Of a stretch of 64,000 bases of DNA, positions 36,601 to 49,056 are shown piece after piece. Origin of the DNA: Stercorarius parasiticus (taxonomy: Eukaryota; Chordata; Aves; Charadriiformes; Stercorariidae); contig VWZL01000908.1 of assembly GCA_013396915.1 (NCBI GenBank), forward strand, positions 71,944 through 135,943, read 5' to 3'. The position numbers and the translations under genes were made by a program. The notes under the pieces were generated by a model. It worked only from the letters and a program-made list of their open reading frames with translations, did no database searches and was not told the origin of the DNA. The number at the start of each line of letters is the position of its first letter. Within the stretch, counting starts at the first letter, position 1.

Positions 36601-39600
36601 ATGATTCTGAGCACCATACATCAAACTCCCTCTGAATTGAAGTAATTAAACTCTGTTTTTCTAAATAGACCCTAACTATTATAGACAACAAATAACTCCT
36701 CTGCATTCTTCCTCTCTTTCATTTCAGTTGTTTCCAACACTTCCGAAGTTTATGTTTTATCTGTAATAATGTGTAAATCATCAAAATACATACATACAAT
36801 TCAATCAACACTAAAGAAGTTTCTGTTAACACTAAAGAAGTTTCTGTCCAAGCTAATATGAAAACAAGAGAAACAAAAATTCAGGCATATGTATATCTTT
36901 AGGTATCTGAATGGACAGGCAACCTATTACTAAGGCAAAGCTCCAACACCTGTCTTGAGAGTCAGAGAGCACCTTTCCAACAGAATTAAGAGGTCTCAGA
37001 TCAGGCTATATTTACAAAAGTGCTTTGCTTTCAGACAATGTTAATTTTTTTCCCTATTTCTCATTTCTTCTATAATGACTCCAGAGATCTGGAGGAACAA
37101 ATGACTGAAAAACACACGGAAATCTGCTTCTGAGACTAAAAACAGAGGATATGTCCTTCATTATGAAGATGTTAATAAAATTTTCTCATCTGGATGATCC
37201 TTACTTCAGTTTTTACGTGTTCCTTGATTATAGCTAATTCTGTCAACAGTTTTTTGTTGCCTAACTTGAAAATAGAGAAATTAATAATGTGATATCTGAT
37301 GAGAACCTAGAATACTGTATCTTTTTTCAGGAAGTCATTTATAAGCATGATGGAATAAAGGCTCCCTGATATTTCATTCTGCAGATGTCATAGCTTACAG
37401 TTTTAATTCCGAAATTCTCACTGAATTCCACAGTACAGTCTCCTACTGGAAATTCTTTGTTCACACTTACTTGCCTCAGGAAAATCTGAAACTTTGGTAA
37501 GATAAGTAACGTCTAATATTCCTCCTTCACCACATCCATAAATGAAGGAAGCTGAAGAACACATTCAGTAAACTGGAATTGAAATTGCGTGCCAGTAAAT
37601 TCAAGCAAAGCACTCCTAATAGAAGATTAGCTTTACATTTCCCACACATTAGATTAAATCCCACGAAAATCAGATTTCACTTTTCACCTTCTAAAATGTT
37701 ATTCCTATTGTGTTTTTAATCAAACAGAAATGGGAAATAAAAAGAAAAAATACAACTAATGTAAATGGCTGTACGTCTGGTTAATTCAGATTCTGTTAGC
37801 AATCTTCATCTGTTATTTGAATCTTATGAGCCTATTAACTGAGCCAGTGGAAAGGTCATTAGAAAAACATTTCTGGTGGCATTCTGTCTGAAACAGAATC
37901 CTTAGAAGAAAAAAAGCCTGGGAGTATTACAGAACAAAACAGCGAGGAAGACAAATTTCCCAAACATAGAGTTAAGGAAAGGTGCAAGCTATCATTTGAT
38001 CTTGGATTAATATTCAAGAGGTTCTTTAGCTAGCACTGCCTGATCACCTGACTCTGACATAGAATGTTTGGCAGGTACAGCAATGGTGTCATTACTTTGA
38101 CAGAAATTCCTAAACCCAGCATACAGTTTCTACTTTTTTGCTGCTAATCATGTTAATTAGAATTTTGATTTAAGCAAGTGAATAATCATTGATTTCACTC
38201 TGCAACCATGCAGGATGCATAAAGTTTATATGCAACTTGAATTTGTTATTGCTAACAAAGATCAATCCAATTTGGTGTGCAAGCCTCATTTTTCACTTTT
38301 TTCTTTTCAGACCATGCCACCTTTTTCTTTTTGAAACTCTATTTTTAAATGACCACCAACTCAGTATCAAATTACAATTTCTACTAAAAGAACACTTGTT
38401 TTTCATGCTGATAATCTTAAATTCAACTTTTAGCTGCAGTAAAGGAATGGACTAGGGTGGTTCTCAGATCTGTCACTAGGGGATATTTGCCAACATTACC
38501 CATTATTGTGTAACTCAGCAACTAGTTGCAATGCTTAATATATACTTAGAAGCGCCCTGTACAGGAGAAATAGGAAGATCTCTTGCTTACAGGTCAAAAC
38601 ATACAGACTGTGCAGTGCTGGAACTTTAGTATGCCTAGCAAAACTGAATAAGGATAGTTGGGCAACTGGTCAATATTGGCTAGTTTAGCTATTAACCCCT
38701 TGCTATAAAAAGCGCTACTTTGTCTTTAAGAAAGCATACAGGACTGAAGAGAGGACCATCACTACTTCTCTATATTTAACCCCCATGACTAAAGCAGCTT
38801 TTCTCTCTTTAGACATGTTATGATGATTTTCAATTGTAGTATCTTCTATCCTCAAAGAGCTATAAAGATACGTGATAATAAATTTAAATAGACTAAGTGG
38901 TGCTTTCTGTGGGGAAAAATGCTCAGATTTACAGATCAAAGATGGTAGGAAAGAGGTTCTAACTCCTAACTATATTCATGCTTCATCTTTCTACCTCAGC
39001 TTTTTTGTAAAATTAGAGTAATAATCAAAAAGGAGTTGCAAAGGTGAACAAATGACCTACTCACTTTCAGAATCTACTGTCTAAACATTAAGTCTCACTA
39101 AAGAAACCCTTTTCAGAGTGCAGTATTTTGTGCTGCTTGGTTACTTAATACGTTAGCCAGTGTGCTGCTATTTTCATTATGAGGTACTGTATTTTTAAGT
39201 ATTGATCAGAGGCTCACTGTGTTCAGAGAGGCATCTTGTTACTTTATGCATCTAAAGGAGTTAATGACTGTGAAGTGGTCAAATACTCTTGTAATCAGCC
39301 CAATAAAAAAAAAATAGAAAAAAAAAGTCATAGTTATAAATCAAGAGGATTAAATTAAAATATTGCTTCCCTCATTGTGGCATCCAAATAATGCAGAGCT
39401 CTCTTTTATTCTGTGCTCATATAACTCTTTTCATAAACTATCACAGGCACTTCCATAATATAACAATGTTAGAAAACTACTGGAAATAATATTATGACAA
39501 TATATAATAGCCTACATGGCCAATATAAAACAATGCTTTAATATATTAGAAATATATTCACAGTTTAGCCTTAGTTCACCTAGGTTAGCTACTACAGCTA

Positions 39601-41392
39601 GTAGCGGCAGAGATTACCCCCACAATAATTGTTATTTTACTGTAAAGCAGTTCAAATATCTGGATGACTGAAATGAACAACGACTTACTGGATTAAAGTA
39701 ATCTTCAGGCTAAAGAGGCACAGCATATCCAGGTCTGCCTGGTGATGGGGGCTGCCTCTTTGCCATCTGCTTTTAAGCGGGAAGACCAGAGGACTCTTCT
39801 GCCAGAGGGAATTCCTTCCCAAAGGCAGACACAGTCCCCATACTGATGCTTAACGGAGCAGTAGGAAGCATTCTCAGCACCTGTGTCTCAAGGTGCAGCT
39901 CCTTTTCCACTACCTGTGTAACATATTCTCCTGACTTTTTACCTCTAGCAATATAGACAGCCCTACTGTTTCACTGTGATGCATCTTGCTACCCAACACA
40001 AGACAGGCTTAAAAATAAGACAGCAAGCTATACCTAGCAAAACTTGAGATTAAGGTTTTACATAGTGCAAGCAAACAGCACTGCAAGCAAAAAAATAAAA
40101 GCAAACAAACTCCATAAAATATTGTTCTAATCTGCACTTACAACTAGGTTCCATTCACATCCCTCATGCAAATTTCTTTCAGTGTGCTCTTGCTCAAAGG
40201 CCACACAGTCATGAATTCTGCTGCACTCATGGTGCTCCACAACAATAATTTCCATGTCCAGCTACTTTGATGCTGGTTTAAATGCCCTGGGGAGTTCTAG
40301 CTGCAGTCAGACACCTTGTGTATGCAATTTGTTTTCACTTTTTTAATACTCATATTGCCTAATCCAGGCTGTTCATTTGGTAATCTTCAGTTCTTGCTAC
40401 AGATGATCTTCTTATCTTCATGATAAATATTATATCAGACTTTGGATATAAAAAAAAGCTGCTGTGCATCTGATCTCTGGTATATTAACCACTTCTCACA
40501 GAGACCTCACCTTCTCCAACAGGTACAAATATTACATCAATCTGTTCAGCGCATCTGAGAGTAAATTTTTTCCCTCCGCTTTACCTTCCTTTAACACAGT
40601 TTCTTTTATCAGAGGAGGTATAAAGTAGTTTGAATTTTTGTTATATATCTTTTGTTATCTATCAATTATATGTTGCCAAATCAATAGCTAATTCTTTGCA
40701 GTTCCCCAAGATGTCAAGGGAATTAAGAAAAGAATATTACTATTTGATATTCAGATCAACTTTTCTACCATCAGTTTTATTCTACTATAGTCAAAGCAAA
40801 ATTTCCACTAAAGTATTAAAAATTACAGGACAGGATCCTGGACCAGTGTAGGAACCAGAACGTTCAGAGGAAGGTGCCTGAACATTCAATCTTACTAAGA
40901 GTAAATACCCCAACCTGTTCTTCAGTGTCAGATGACCAGTTTTCTGCCACCTATCGTAACAGAATTTAAGGAATGAAATGGGTAATCAGGAACATAATTG
41001 GTCAGAAATTAAATAATAATGGAGAAATAAAAATAGAAAAAAAAGTGGCAGATGAACAAAAAAACAAACCCTAGAGAGAGGAAGAAAAGAAAGAAGTAAA
41101 TTGAGACACTGAATCATTGGTATTCTGACACACTTTTCTACCAGTTTTTAATGAAGGAGGAATTTCACACAGTAAGTTTAAACAAAAAGCACTTTCCCCC
41201 ACAAAACACGTTAATTATATACAGTATTATCAGTTGTGGAGAGAGCAATGTATATGGCGTTGATTAATGCAGGTGAAGGCTACCTTGTAACTCATCTCTT
41301 TCATATTTTATTTCTTAGATCATTTCAGAGACCCAATGATCTATTCTTGTCATGTCACAGTCTTTAGCCTTTTGTGAAAGACTATCCTTCTC
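30671..41392. other. Long noncoding interval
   Basis: About 10.7 kb without a recognised gene, RNA or clear repeat. Longest frames are 141 codons (minus, 35,048-35,473; hydrophobic, Leu/Ser-rich, unrecognised) and 99 codons or less elsewhere. The stretch at 31,000-31,330 and that at 33,050-33,260 have the mixed-complexity, TAAT-containing texture of conserved noncoding DNA. A 21-bp exact tandem pair is at 36,807-36,848. A GC-richer patch at 39,720-39,830 shows no known repeat or frame. Polypurine runs near 41,040-41,100. Confidence 0.5.
36807..36848. repeat. Two tandem 21-bp units
   Basis: AACACTAAAGAAGTTTCTG plus two bases occurs at 36,807-36,827 and again at 36,828-36,848, differing only at the last base. 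A recent slippage duplication is the simplest explanation. Confidence 0.85.
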
Positions 41393-42117
41393 TAGGGAGG
41401 AATTAACGCCATGCACCAGCACAGGTCAGGGGTTGAGTTGCTGGAAAGCAGCTCTCCAGAGAGGAACCTAGGAGTCCTGGTGGACAACAAGTTGACCATG
41501 AGCCAGCAATGTGTCCTTGTGGCCAAGAAGACCAATGGTATCCTGAGGTGCATTAAAAAGAGCGTGGCCAGCAGGTCAAGGGAGGCTATCTTCCCCCTCT
41601 ACTCTGCTCTGGTGAGGCCACATCTGGAGTACTGTGTCCAGTTCTGGGCTCACCAGTTCAAGAAAGACAAGGAACTACTGGAGAGAGTCCAGCAGAGGGC
41701 TACAGAGATGATCAGGGATTGAAGCATCTCTGTTATGAGGAAAGGCTGGCAGACCTGGGTGTGTTAAGCCTGGAGAAGAGAAGACTGATATGGGATTTCA
41801 TCAATGCTTATAAATATGTAAAGGGCCAGTGTCAAGAGGATGGGGCCAGACTCTTTTCAGTGGTGCCCGGTGACAGGACAAGGGGCAATGGGCACAAATT
41901 GCGATACAGGAAATTCCATCTGAACATGAGGAAAAACTTCTTTACTTTGAGGGTGACAGAGCTCTGGAACAGGCTGCCCAGAGAGTTTATGGAGTCTCCT
42001 TCTCTGGAGACATTCTAAATCTGCGTGGACACGATCCTGTGCAACCTGCTTTAGGTGAATCTGCTTTGGCAGGGGGGTTGAACTATTCCTACCCCTACCA
42101 TTCTGTGATTCTATGAA
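41393..42117 (+). mobile_element. CR1 LINE, 5'-truncated 3' end
   Basis: Typical short avian CR1: it starts inside ORF2 ('taacgccatgcaccagcac'), runs through the C-terminal ORF2 region, a short 3' UTR with 'ctgctttggcagggg' and ends in ATTCTGTGATTCTATGA. Within the UTR the usual 'agatgatctccagaggtccc' segment (about 20 bases) between 'gttgaact' and 'cctacccc' is missing. No clear target duplication is expected or seen for CR1. Confidence 0.93.
41411..42057 (+). pseudogene. CR1 ORF2 C-terminal fragment, frameshifted
   Basis: Frame one (41,411-41,722) encodes the post-RT region with [34 protein letters not shown] and [13 protein letters not shown]. The reading then shifts by one base at about 41,719 into a second frame (to 42,018) with [49 protein letters not shown] and a premature stop where a Lys codon is usual; the natural end (CNLL, stop) lies in the same frame near 42,050. 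No catalytic RT motif is included because of 5' truncation. Not functional. Confidence 0.9.
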
Positions 42118-43369
42118 ATATTAAAGGAAATGCTGCTAAGTTCTCCTGTCTTCATTTGTCTCTTGAGTGTTATTTACTATGGTTCTAAGGATTCTTTCTT
42201 CTAAATAAAACCCTAGAGATCTCCTGATGGAAAGGAAAAAAAAAAAAAAAAAAGAAGAAAAAGACAGAACTAAAGCTTCCCAGTTTTCATTTATAGATAG
42301 AAAGAGCATTTCCTTTGCACGCTGGCAATGGGCACTGCCTACACAGTTTTTCATGCACATTCTTTGTGACTCTAGTCTTATCAATCGCCAGCTGTGTAGA
42401 GCTAGTTGTGCACATACAGATCAGTATCTATAGCCATTCAAAATACAGGCTTTGTTCTAAACATGGTTATGTGAATTGTTACTATGTGAAAAGAACTTCT
42501 GGTTTGATTTGAATATCTCATTTCTTCCGTTCCGTTCCAAACTCTGGGACATGTCTCATTCTCAAATGGAGATTTTCATTATGTTTAAGAACATAATTCA
42601 TTCTGAAGCTGTATGCCCTTCACTTAATTTGAAAGGTTCGACCTTTTCCATAAATCATGGAACACAACTGGTTTCTTAGCTGCTAGAAAAGGACAAAAAA
42701 ACCCAAACCCAGCATTAACTACTATGACTTTACTATAAATACCCTTGAAGGGGCACAGAAATTGCTACAAATATAAAATTTAGAACCCTTCATCTTAAAA
42801 TAGACCAAAAAAAAATATTTAGCACACAGAACAGAAAAATGCAGCCACTTGTAAACTGACCAGCCAAAGAAACACACAGAATGAATGCACATTTGCTGAA
42901 CAATGTGAAACATTCATGGTTCCCACCAGAAACAAAATCTGGTCAGAATTCAATAATATATATATTTAGTACTGATATCCGATCAATATCGTTAGACTCC
43001 AATGAAGATGAAAGCCTCTTACTGAAAATATAAATTGCCTTCTACCATCAAGATTTCAAGTTATATTAAAACAGCATTCTTATCTTCCCTTTCCTTCAGT
43101 CAAAGTGGCATTTCCAACAATAGTTCACAGGAAACACAATTTAAGCAGAGAATCAAAGACTGAAACATCAATCCATTATGCTTCCTGTTTCTCATTAAGT
43201 GTAGGGGTGGAGAAATTCAAACTTTATTTAGTATGTTGCAGATGAAAATATCATAATGTCATCTCATCTAATTTCAGTTCCTTTCCATATTTGCCCTGAA
43301 GGGTTGTAACTTCTTTTCCCAGTGTAAAGCCTGGAATCCAAACCATTCTCTATGGCATTGAGGTTAGAT
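42118..43369. other. Noncoding DNA between two CR1 copies
   Basis: Contains an 18-A run at 42,236-42,253 followed by purine-rich sequence, and otherwise nothing recognised. Frames up to 82 codons are without domains. Confidence 0.55.
42236..42253. repeat. Poly(A) run of 18
   Basis: Simple homopolymer A tract, followed by GAAGAAAAAG. It lies 120 bases past the CR1 tail and is not part of it, since avian CR1 ends in octamers rather than poly(A). Confidence 0.9.
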
Positions 43370-43990
43370 TCATAGAATCATAGAATATCTCAAGTTGGAA
43401 GGGACCCACAAGGATCATTGAGTCCAACTCCCTGCTTCTCACAGGACTACTTAAAATTACACCACACAACTAAGAACATTTTCCAGATGCTCCTTGAACT
43501 CTGACAGGCTTAGTGCCATGACCACTTCCCAGGGGAGCCTGTTCCAGTGTCTGACCACCCTCTTAGTGAAGAACCTTTTCCTAATGTCCAATCTGAACTT
43601 CCCCCGATGCAGCTTCATTCCATTTCCTCGTGTCCTCTCGCTGGTCACCAGAGAGAGATCAGCACCTTCCACTCTGCTGCCCCCTTGAGGAAGTTGTAGA
43701 CTGCCATAAGGTCACATCTCAGACTTCTCTTCTCCAAGCTGAAGAAACAAAGTGACCTCAGCCGCTCCTCATAAATCTCACCCTCGAGACCTTTCACCAT
43801 CTTGGTCATGCTCCTCTGGACACACTGTAATAGTTCTAATAGTCCTTCTTATATTGAGGCATTTCCAACTGCACACAGTACTTGAGGTGAGGCCGCACCA
43901 GCGCAGTGTAGAGTGGGACAATCACCTCCCTCAACCAGCTAGCTATACTGTGCTTCATCCACCCCAGGATACAGTTGGCCACATTAACTC
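43370..43990 (-). mobile_element. CR1 LINE, 5'-truncated 3' end (different subfamily)
   Basis: On the plus strand it begins with the octamer tail TCATAGAATCATAGAAT and 'aagttggaagggacccacaa', 'ggatcattgagtccaactcc', a 3' UTR type distinct from the copies at 26.2, 41.4 and 51.1 kb. It continues through the C-terminal ORF2 region and is lost near 'gatacagttggccacattaa'. Confidence 0.9.
43457..43985 (-). pseudogene. CR1 ORF2 C-terminal fragment
   Basis: The minus frame 43,457-43,672 encodes [37 protein letters not shown] and the final EFKEHLENVLSCVV before the stop, the standard ORF2 C-terminus. Upstream (to about 43,985) the similarity continues with frame disruptions. There is no RT catalytic region. 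Confidence 0.85.
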
Positions 43991-46900
43991 ATTTCTTCTA
44001 CATAACAGAAAACCAAATTAGTTCTGGAGAACCTAGGTTGAATTGATTAGCAGCAACTTTGAGTGGAAGAGTCTTGAAAACTTATAAACTGAAAACTCAC
44101 ACGATTTGTATAAATGCAGGAGGAAACACCTACACTTACACTCACTTTCCTGTATCAAACCTTTCTTCTGTCAGAAATTCATTTATAACTTCTCCCAGGT
44201 AATAAAGTAGTTTCTATTCTTTCCAGAGGCTTTATACTCTCTACCACAGCTACAGGTTACACAAAGACGTAAGTCTCAGTAATGTTATATGAGTGCAGAC
44301 TGGCCTGTTTTCTGGTAGCTGCCAAGCCTGGTGAAGCATGGAAGCAATTTGTGAATTGCAGCAGTGGAATCTCCGAATGGTTCTAATGAATGAATACCAG
44401 GGAGCTGGAGGGAGCTCACCAGCAACAAAAAGGAAGGTATTTCCCAGAGATATTTGAAAGTCTAACCTAGTACTCAAACAGCCAAAACATCCATACTCCT
44501 GAGAAAAGATAAACGCTTTCCTAATTAAAAGATGTTTTGTGCTTTTTTGGCGTCTCATGAGATGTGGGAACAGATCCTTATGAAAACTTTTGCATCAAAA
44601 ATCCCACTTTATTTTCCACCAGTGTGATTTTTCATTGTTAATATTCTTACACTCTGCATATGCTAAGGTACATTAATAAATGAAAGCAGCAAGTCAGCCT
44701 GTCAGATATTTCATAAAGTACCATGGGAAATGATTGGCTTAGGATGAGTGGACAAAATCTGATTGTTCAGCAAACTTAATTTTATCTGAGGACCAATAAA
44801 TGTATGCATAGCATGGACATACTGAAAGTTAACTGGGCTCAGAAATACACCATATCTGAGCTTTTGGGACAGCCAGGGATCTTAATGTTCATGGCTCAAC
44901 TCTACCTCTTAAAATGAAGGAGGAAGCGTTACAGTTACGCTGAGGAACAACAGATCTTTAGTTTACACATTCTCTTGGACTTCTCAAATGCTAGCAACAA
45001 AAACATCCATCATTAAGGCTTCAGGGTGAAAGAGAGAAACACAATAGTTAAGCCTGGAAGGTGAGATTGAAATAAGCCAACCAGACAAGATTTTGTATAG
45101 TTAAAAATAAAGCCATTAACTCTCTCTGTGAAACAACATTTTGTTACGCTAAATTGTTATATGGCTGGTAAACTGGCATTTTCATGAGTTTTTAAGTCCT
45201 ATAGGGAGTTATTTGGAAAATTACTGTAAACTTGTGATTTGTATTCTCTGACAGGTCCACAGCAAAAGAAGATATAGCCTTCAAATTCCCCCTTACACAG
45301 GGAAGGTAGTTGAAACTTGGTGCGGTTTAAGAAGCTCTTGAAAGAATTTCAGGAGACTCTGTATAAACACTCAACAGCATCAAAGATATGTGCTCCCATT
45401 CCCTACCAGTTTTCTGCCATGCATTAGAGCCATGAGATCCCCAGAGCCTGAAAAGCTGACTGCATATCAATATCCTAGCATGAATTACCTTTTCGGTAGG
45501 TTTACCGTCTTGGGACGTGATGTTTCTCCTTGTTTCCCAAAATACCCCTGGATCTTCTCATCCTACTAGCCCATTTGAGACTGTTCCGCAGACCTGCCTG
45601 GACCCCCCCACAGCATCCACCCTGTGGAAGAAACAAATATTGAAAAACTCTGATGCAGAAATTAAACCTTATAGAGACATAATTTGAAGACATTGGGAGA
45701 GAATAACTAAAGTAAACTAAAACATGATACAGACCTGTCATTACACTACCTGAGAAGGGAGGGGAGTTGTAGGATTATAATATCCCCTCAATGTAAGTAT
45801 AATACAGCTGCTGAAGGCACAGTTAATTTCAAGAAGACTTTAAGACACAAATATAAGCAGAGATTTCAAAGACAGCAATTAGTCAATAATGTGATCACCT
45901 AATCTTGCATATAAAAACCTTGCCTATTGGAAATGCATTATTTTATGTTTTAAAAATTATTAACAATTAAAAAATTATTTTGCATGCTTAGCAGTAATAG
46001 GAAGGGAGGGGGGGTTGTTACCGCTATATTTCTGTAACGAGTAGCTTCATCATACATCATACAGGGTATGGTGGTAGAAATTAGGTCTTGTCATTAGCAA
46101 CAGTGAAACACAGACACCTCTTGAGGGCAAGGTATACCTTCCAGCATTGGAAACTTCTTTCATTTAGAGTCTTACATGCACATTGTGGTAAAAATGAAAA
46201 TTGGACAAAATTTAAAAATTAATTACTCTGCTAAACTGTTTTCAAGTTATAGCCTGGATACACTGCACCAATTTCCTGTTTCATTCAATGAATAAATAAA
46301 CATTAGAAATAATAATCATATATATAATTTCATAGCGTGAAAACACTGATAGGAATTAGATATGAAAAAGGAGTTTTATTTAAAATTTTCTAAAAACTTT
46401 GCTCATTTACTAAAGAAAAATAAATTCTACTGTCTTCTGTTTATGACAAAAGATAATTGAGTAAATGGTGACTCCAGATAACCCATAAGTCACTGATTCT
46501 GTTTTTCAGAGACATGCCTGCTTTCTATTCCTTTGGCCTCGGCTGCCTAGCAACCTCCACAGTGCTTTCTTAGTCTATACTAATTCTGGAGAGTTTTCAT
46601 TTATATATTTATTTGTGAGAATGTCTATAAGGAGGATACAGGAACAAAGAGCTCTTTTTCCTTCCTTCTAACACTGGGCTCCAAACATATCACCTCAGTG
46701 TCTCCGTGAAGGACGCAGTCCTTGGTTTTGGAAAGAGAGCTACCTACCTCCTTGAAATCACTTGGGAACTACGCAAATCCCATTTTTCATAAGACAAAAG
46801 CTGAGTCTCTGTAGGAAGCTCCTGATGTAATACGCACTGATATTTCCTGCCCTCTCTGCTGATTTGATTCTTTGATAATATTTTTCACCCTGAAATACTA

Positions 46901-47654
46901 GGTGTTTATGTAAGGCTCTTGTTTTCATGCAGCCTGGAGCTTTTACTTAACATGAAGACAGAGTTTGTGCTGCTGCACTGTGTCACCAGCAGTTTCGGCA
47001 TCACCCAAGCACTGGAGGGAAATGGAGATTAAAACTGATCTCCTGCTGTGTCAGTGACTCAAAGCAGGACAGTTTGGAAGTTATGGATGGGACTACTTAT
47101 TACAAGTCATTCAAAGCTGGATATGGACTGTGTCTCCCTGAACCAGTCATCAGCTTTTTGTTGGAAGAGCCTACTTCCTCAGGGTTTTTTTACCTCTATT
47201 ATTAGTGCAAAATTGAGGATACTACAGAAAATATCCCTATGTTACATAAAAAAAAATACTTATTTTCTTGCCAATTCTGTTCAAACAGCACTTTGCAAAT
47301 ACTTTATGCTCTGATCAACACAGCCCTCTCCTCCAGTCAGAGGGGGAAAAAAAAAAAGAGAGAAAGAGGAAGAGATGGTGAAAGACATGTCCTGAAGAGC
47401 CTAAGAGGCTCTTCCAAATGATGTGGTAAAGGCATGTCAAGTGTTCATAGCTTGCGGCCTCATGGCAGTGATGTGGGTTTGTGTCTCACTACTTCTGATT
47501 CCTGAATTCATATGGAAAAGTTTCCATTTACTTCTGGATCAAACTGAACCCTGAAATATAAAAAACTGATGGGTCTTAAGATGTAGCAGTATGCCTTAAT
47601 CTCTCCATTACCTTTTTTCTGATTAAGTTGATCTGTAGCTCTGTTATGTCATTA
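43991..47654. other. Noncoding DNA
   Basis: No recognised gene. A 102-codon minus frame at 44,250-44,558 lacks domains. A GC-richer patch at 46,500-46,770 includes an RFX-like half-dyad (GCTGCCTAGCAAC, about 46,542-46,554). A G-run (GGGAGGGGGGG) lies near 46,004-46,016, and a polypurine stretch at 47,341-47,385. Confidence 0.5.
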
Positions 47655-47745
47655 AGGAACATACAGGGAATCTGTGACAGAACATGAACCTGAAACCAGA
47701 TCTCCTAACTTCCACTTTCTGTTTCTTACCAACTAAGCTATATAA
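47655..47745. repeat. Old SINE/LINE 3'-tail relic (MIR/L2/L3 type)
   Basis: 'gggaatctgtgacagaacat', 'gaacctgaaaccagatctcc', 'taacttcca' and 'accaactaagctatat' follow the order of the ancient tail 'gtgacagagctgggaata', 'gaacccagatctcctgact', 'taaccactaggccat'. The family is not resolved by eye. Confidence 0.5.
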
Positions 47746-48989
47746 ATAAAGATAAGATTGTTTTAAACACGACAACAATTGTAGGATTATAGAAGCATTT
47801 GAAATTCTTGGTGTTTATATATACTTAGGCATCAATATTGAATAAGTATATTAAAAAAACCACTTCCTTAATAAAGTAACAGGAAACAAAAAGTATATTG
47901 GATGGTATATCAGTGTCCAATGAAATAAGATATAAGCAACGACATGAATGACAGAAAATAATTCAAAAATAACCTGCTGGTTAAAAGAGCTTAATTTTTC
48001 AGAGGAACAGTGAAATAATCCATGGAAACTGAAATGTGCAAAATCATTCATTAAATAGGAGGAAGAAAGTTACTGGCAATAAATAGAGATACAGGATTTC
48101 TTTTTCTATTCGTAGACTCACTATAAGCAATTTTCTAAGTTGCTTTACCTCTGTCATTCTACACAATGACATATATTTGTAGTTCCCAGCAAATATCTCA
48201 GTTTGTACTCCTGACAGTTATTGTAATACAAATAAATTCCAAGTATAATCCAAAATTAAGTAGCTGCTTATTGAAGCAGTTTCCCCATACGTATGTTCAT
48301 TTTTCACAAAGAATCATTATTAAAGCAAAAATTGTGTGGTGTTTCCCTCCCTTTAAAAGTGTGATTATGATTTCATATGCTCTTCAATGTTAAGCCAAAG
48401 TTTTTGAAAATAAACCTAATGAAGAGTACCAGAAGCATACTTACAAGTCTGTTTTCTCACTTAATTTTGTGAGAAGTCTTTTTTAATAAGTTCAAGAACA
48501 TCTAAATAGACAAAAGATGAGAAAGAATTTTTTTCATGCCTTTTTATAAAAAAATGTTATAATAGGCTGCCCTACAGAATGAATAAAATCAGAATTGTGC
48601 TAAAGCAGCTACCAAAGGAAGTCCTTTGCAAACAAGAAAAAGCTTGAGAAAATGAAGTCTCTTGAGATATATGGAAAAATAAGTTGCAAGCAGTCTCATC
48701 CTAACTTTCAAAGATGATAATTAGGTACTAAATCTACTACATTTACACTGGAAAATCTCACCTGCCATGAACTTATGCTTACAAAAGAGGAGGTATACCA
48801 AAAAAAGACAGATTTTGGCCATCTTCCGTTAAAGAAGGTTTTGACAAAGGGCATTATGAGGAAAAACAAGTTTTATTATGAAAGGAACATTATTGTTAAT
48901 ATATAAGTATAAACTTCGCTTCAAAACTCACCAAGGAGAATTGCAAGAAATCTTTTGAAAGCAATCGATAGTATTAATCCAATGCTCAG
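47746..48989. other. Noncoding AT-rich DNA
   Basis: Nothing recognised on either strand; frames are 75 codons or less. Confidence 0.55.
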
Positions 48990-49056
48990 CTCTTCATTTC
49001 AAGTCCACTGATTTTACTTCAGACTTACACCAGTAACTAATCAAAATTTTGACTAA
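48990..49056. repeat. Old amniote palindromic MITE-like repeat
   Basis: 'tttcaagtccactgatttta', 'cttcagacttacaccagtaa' and 'ctaatcaaaattttgac' match one half of the amniote palindromic repeat (cattgacttcaatgg, gatttacaccagtgtaac, gatcagaatttggcc). It is diverged and partial. Confidence 0.5.
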
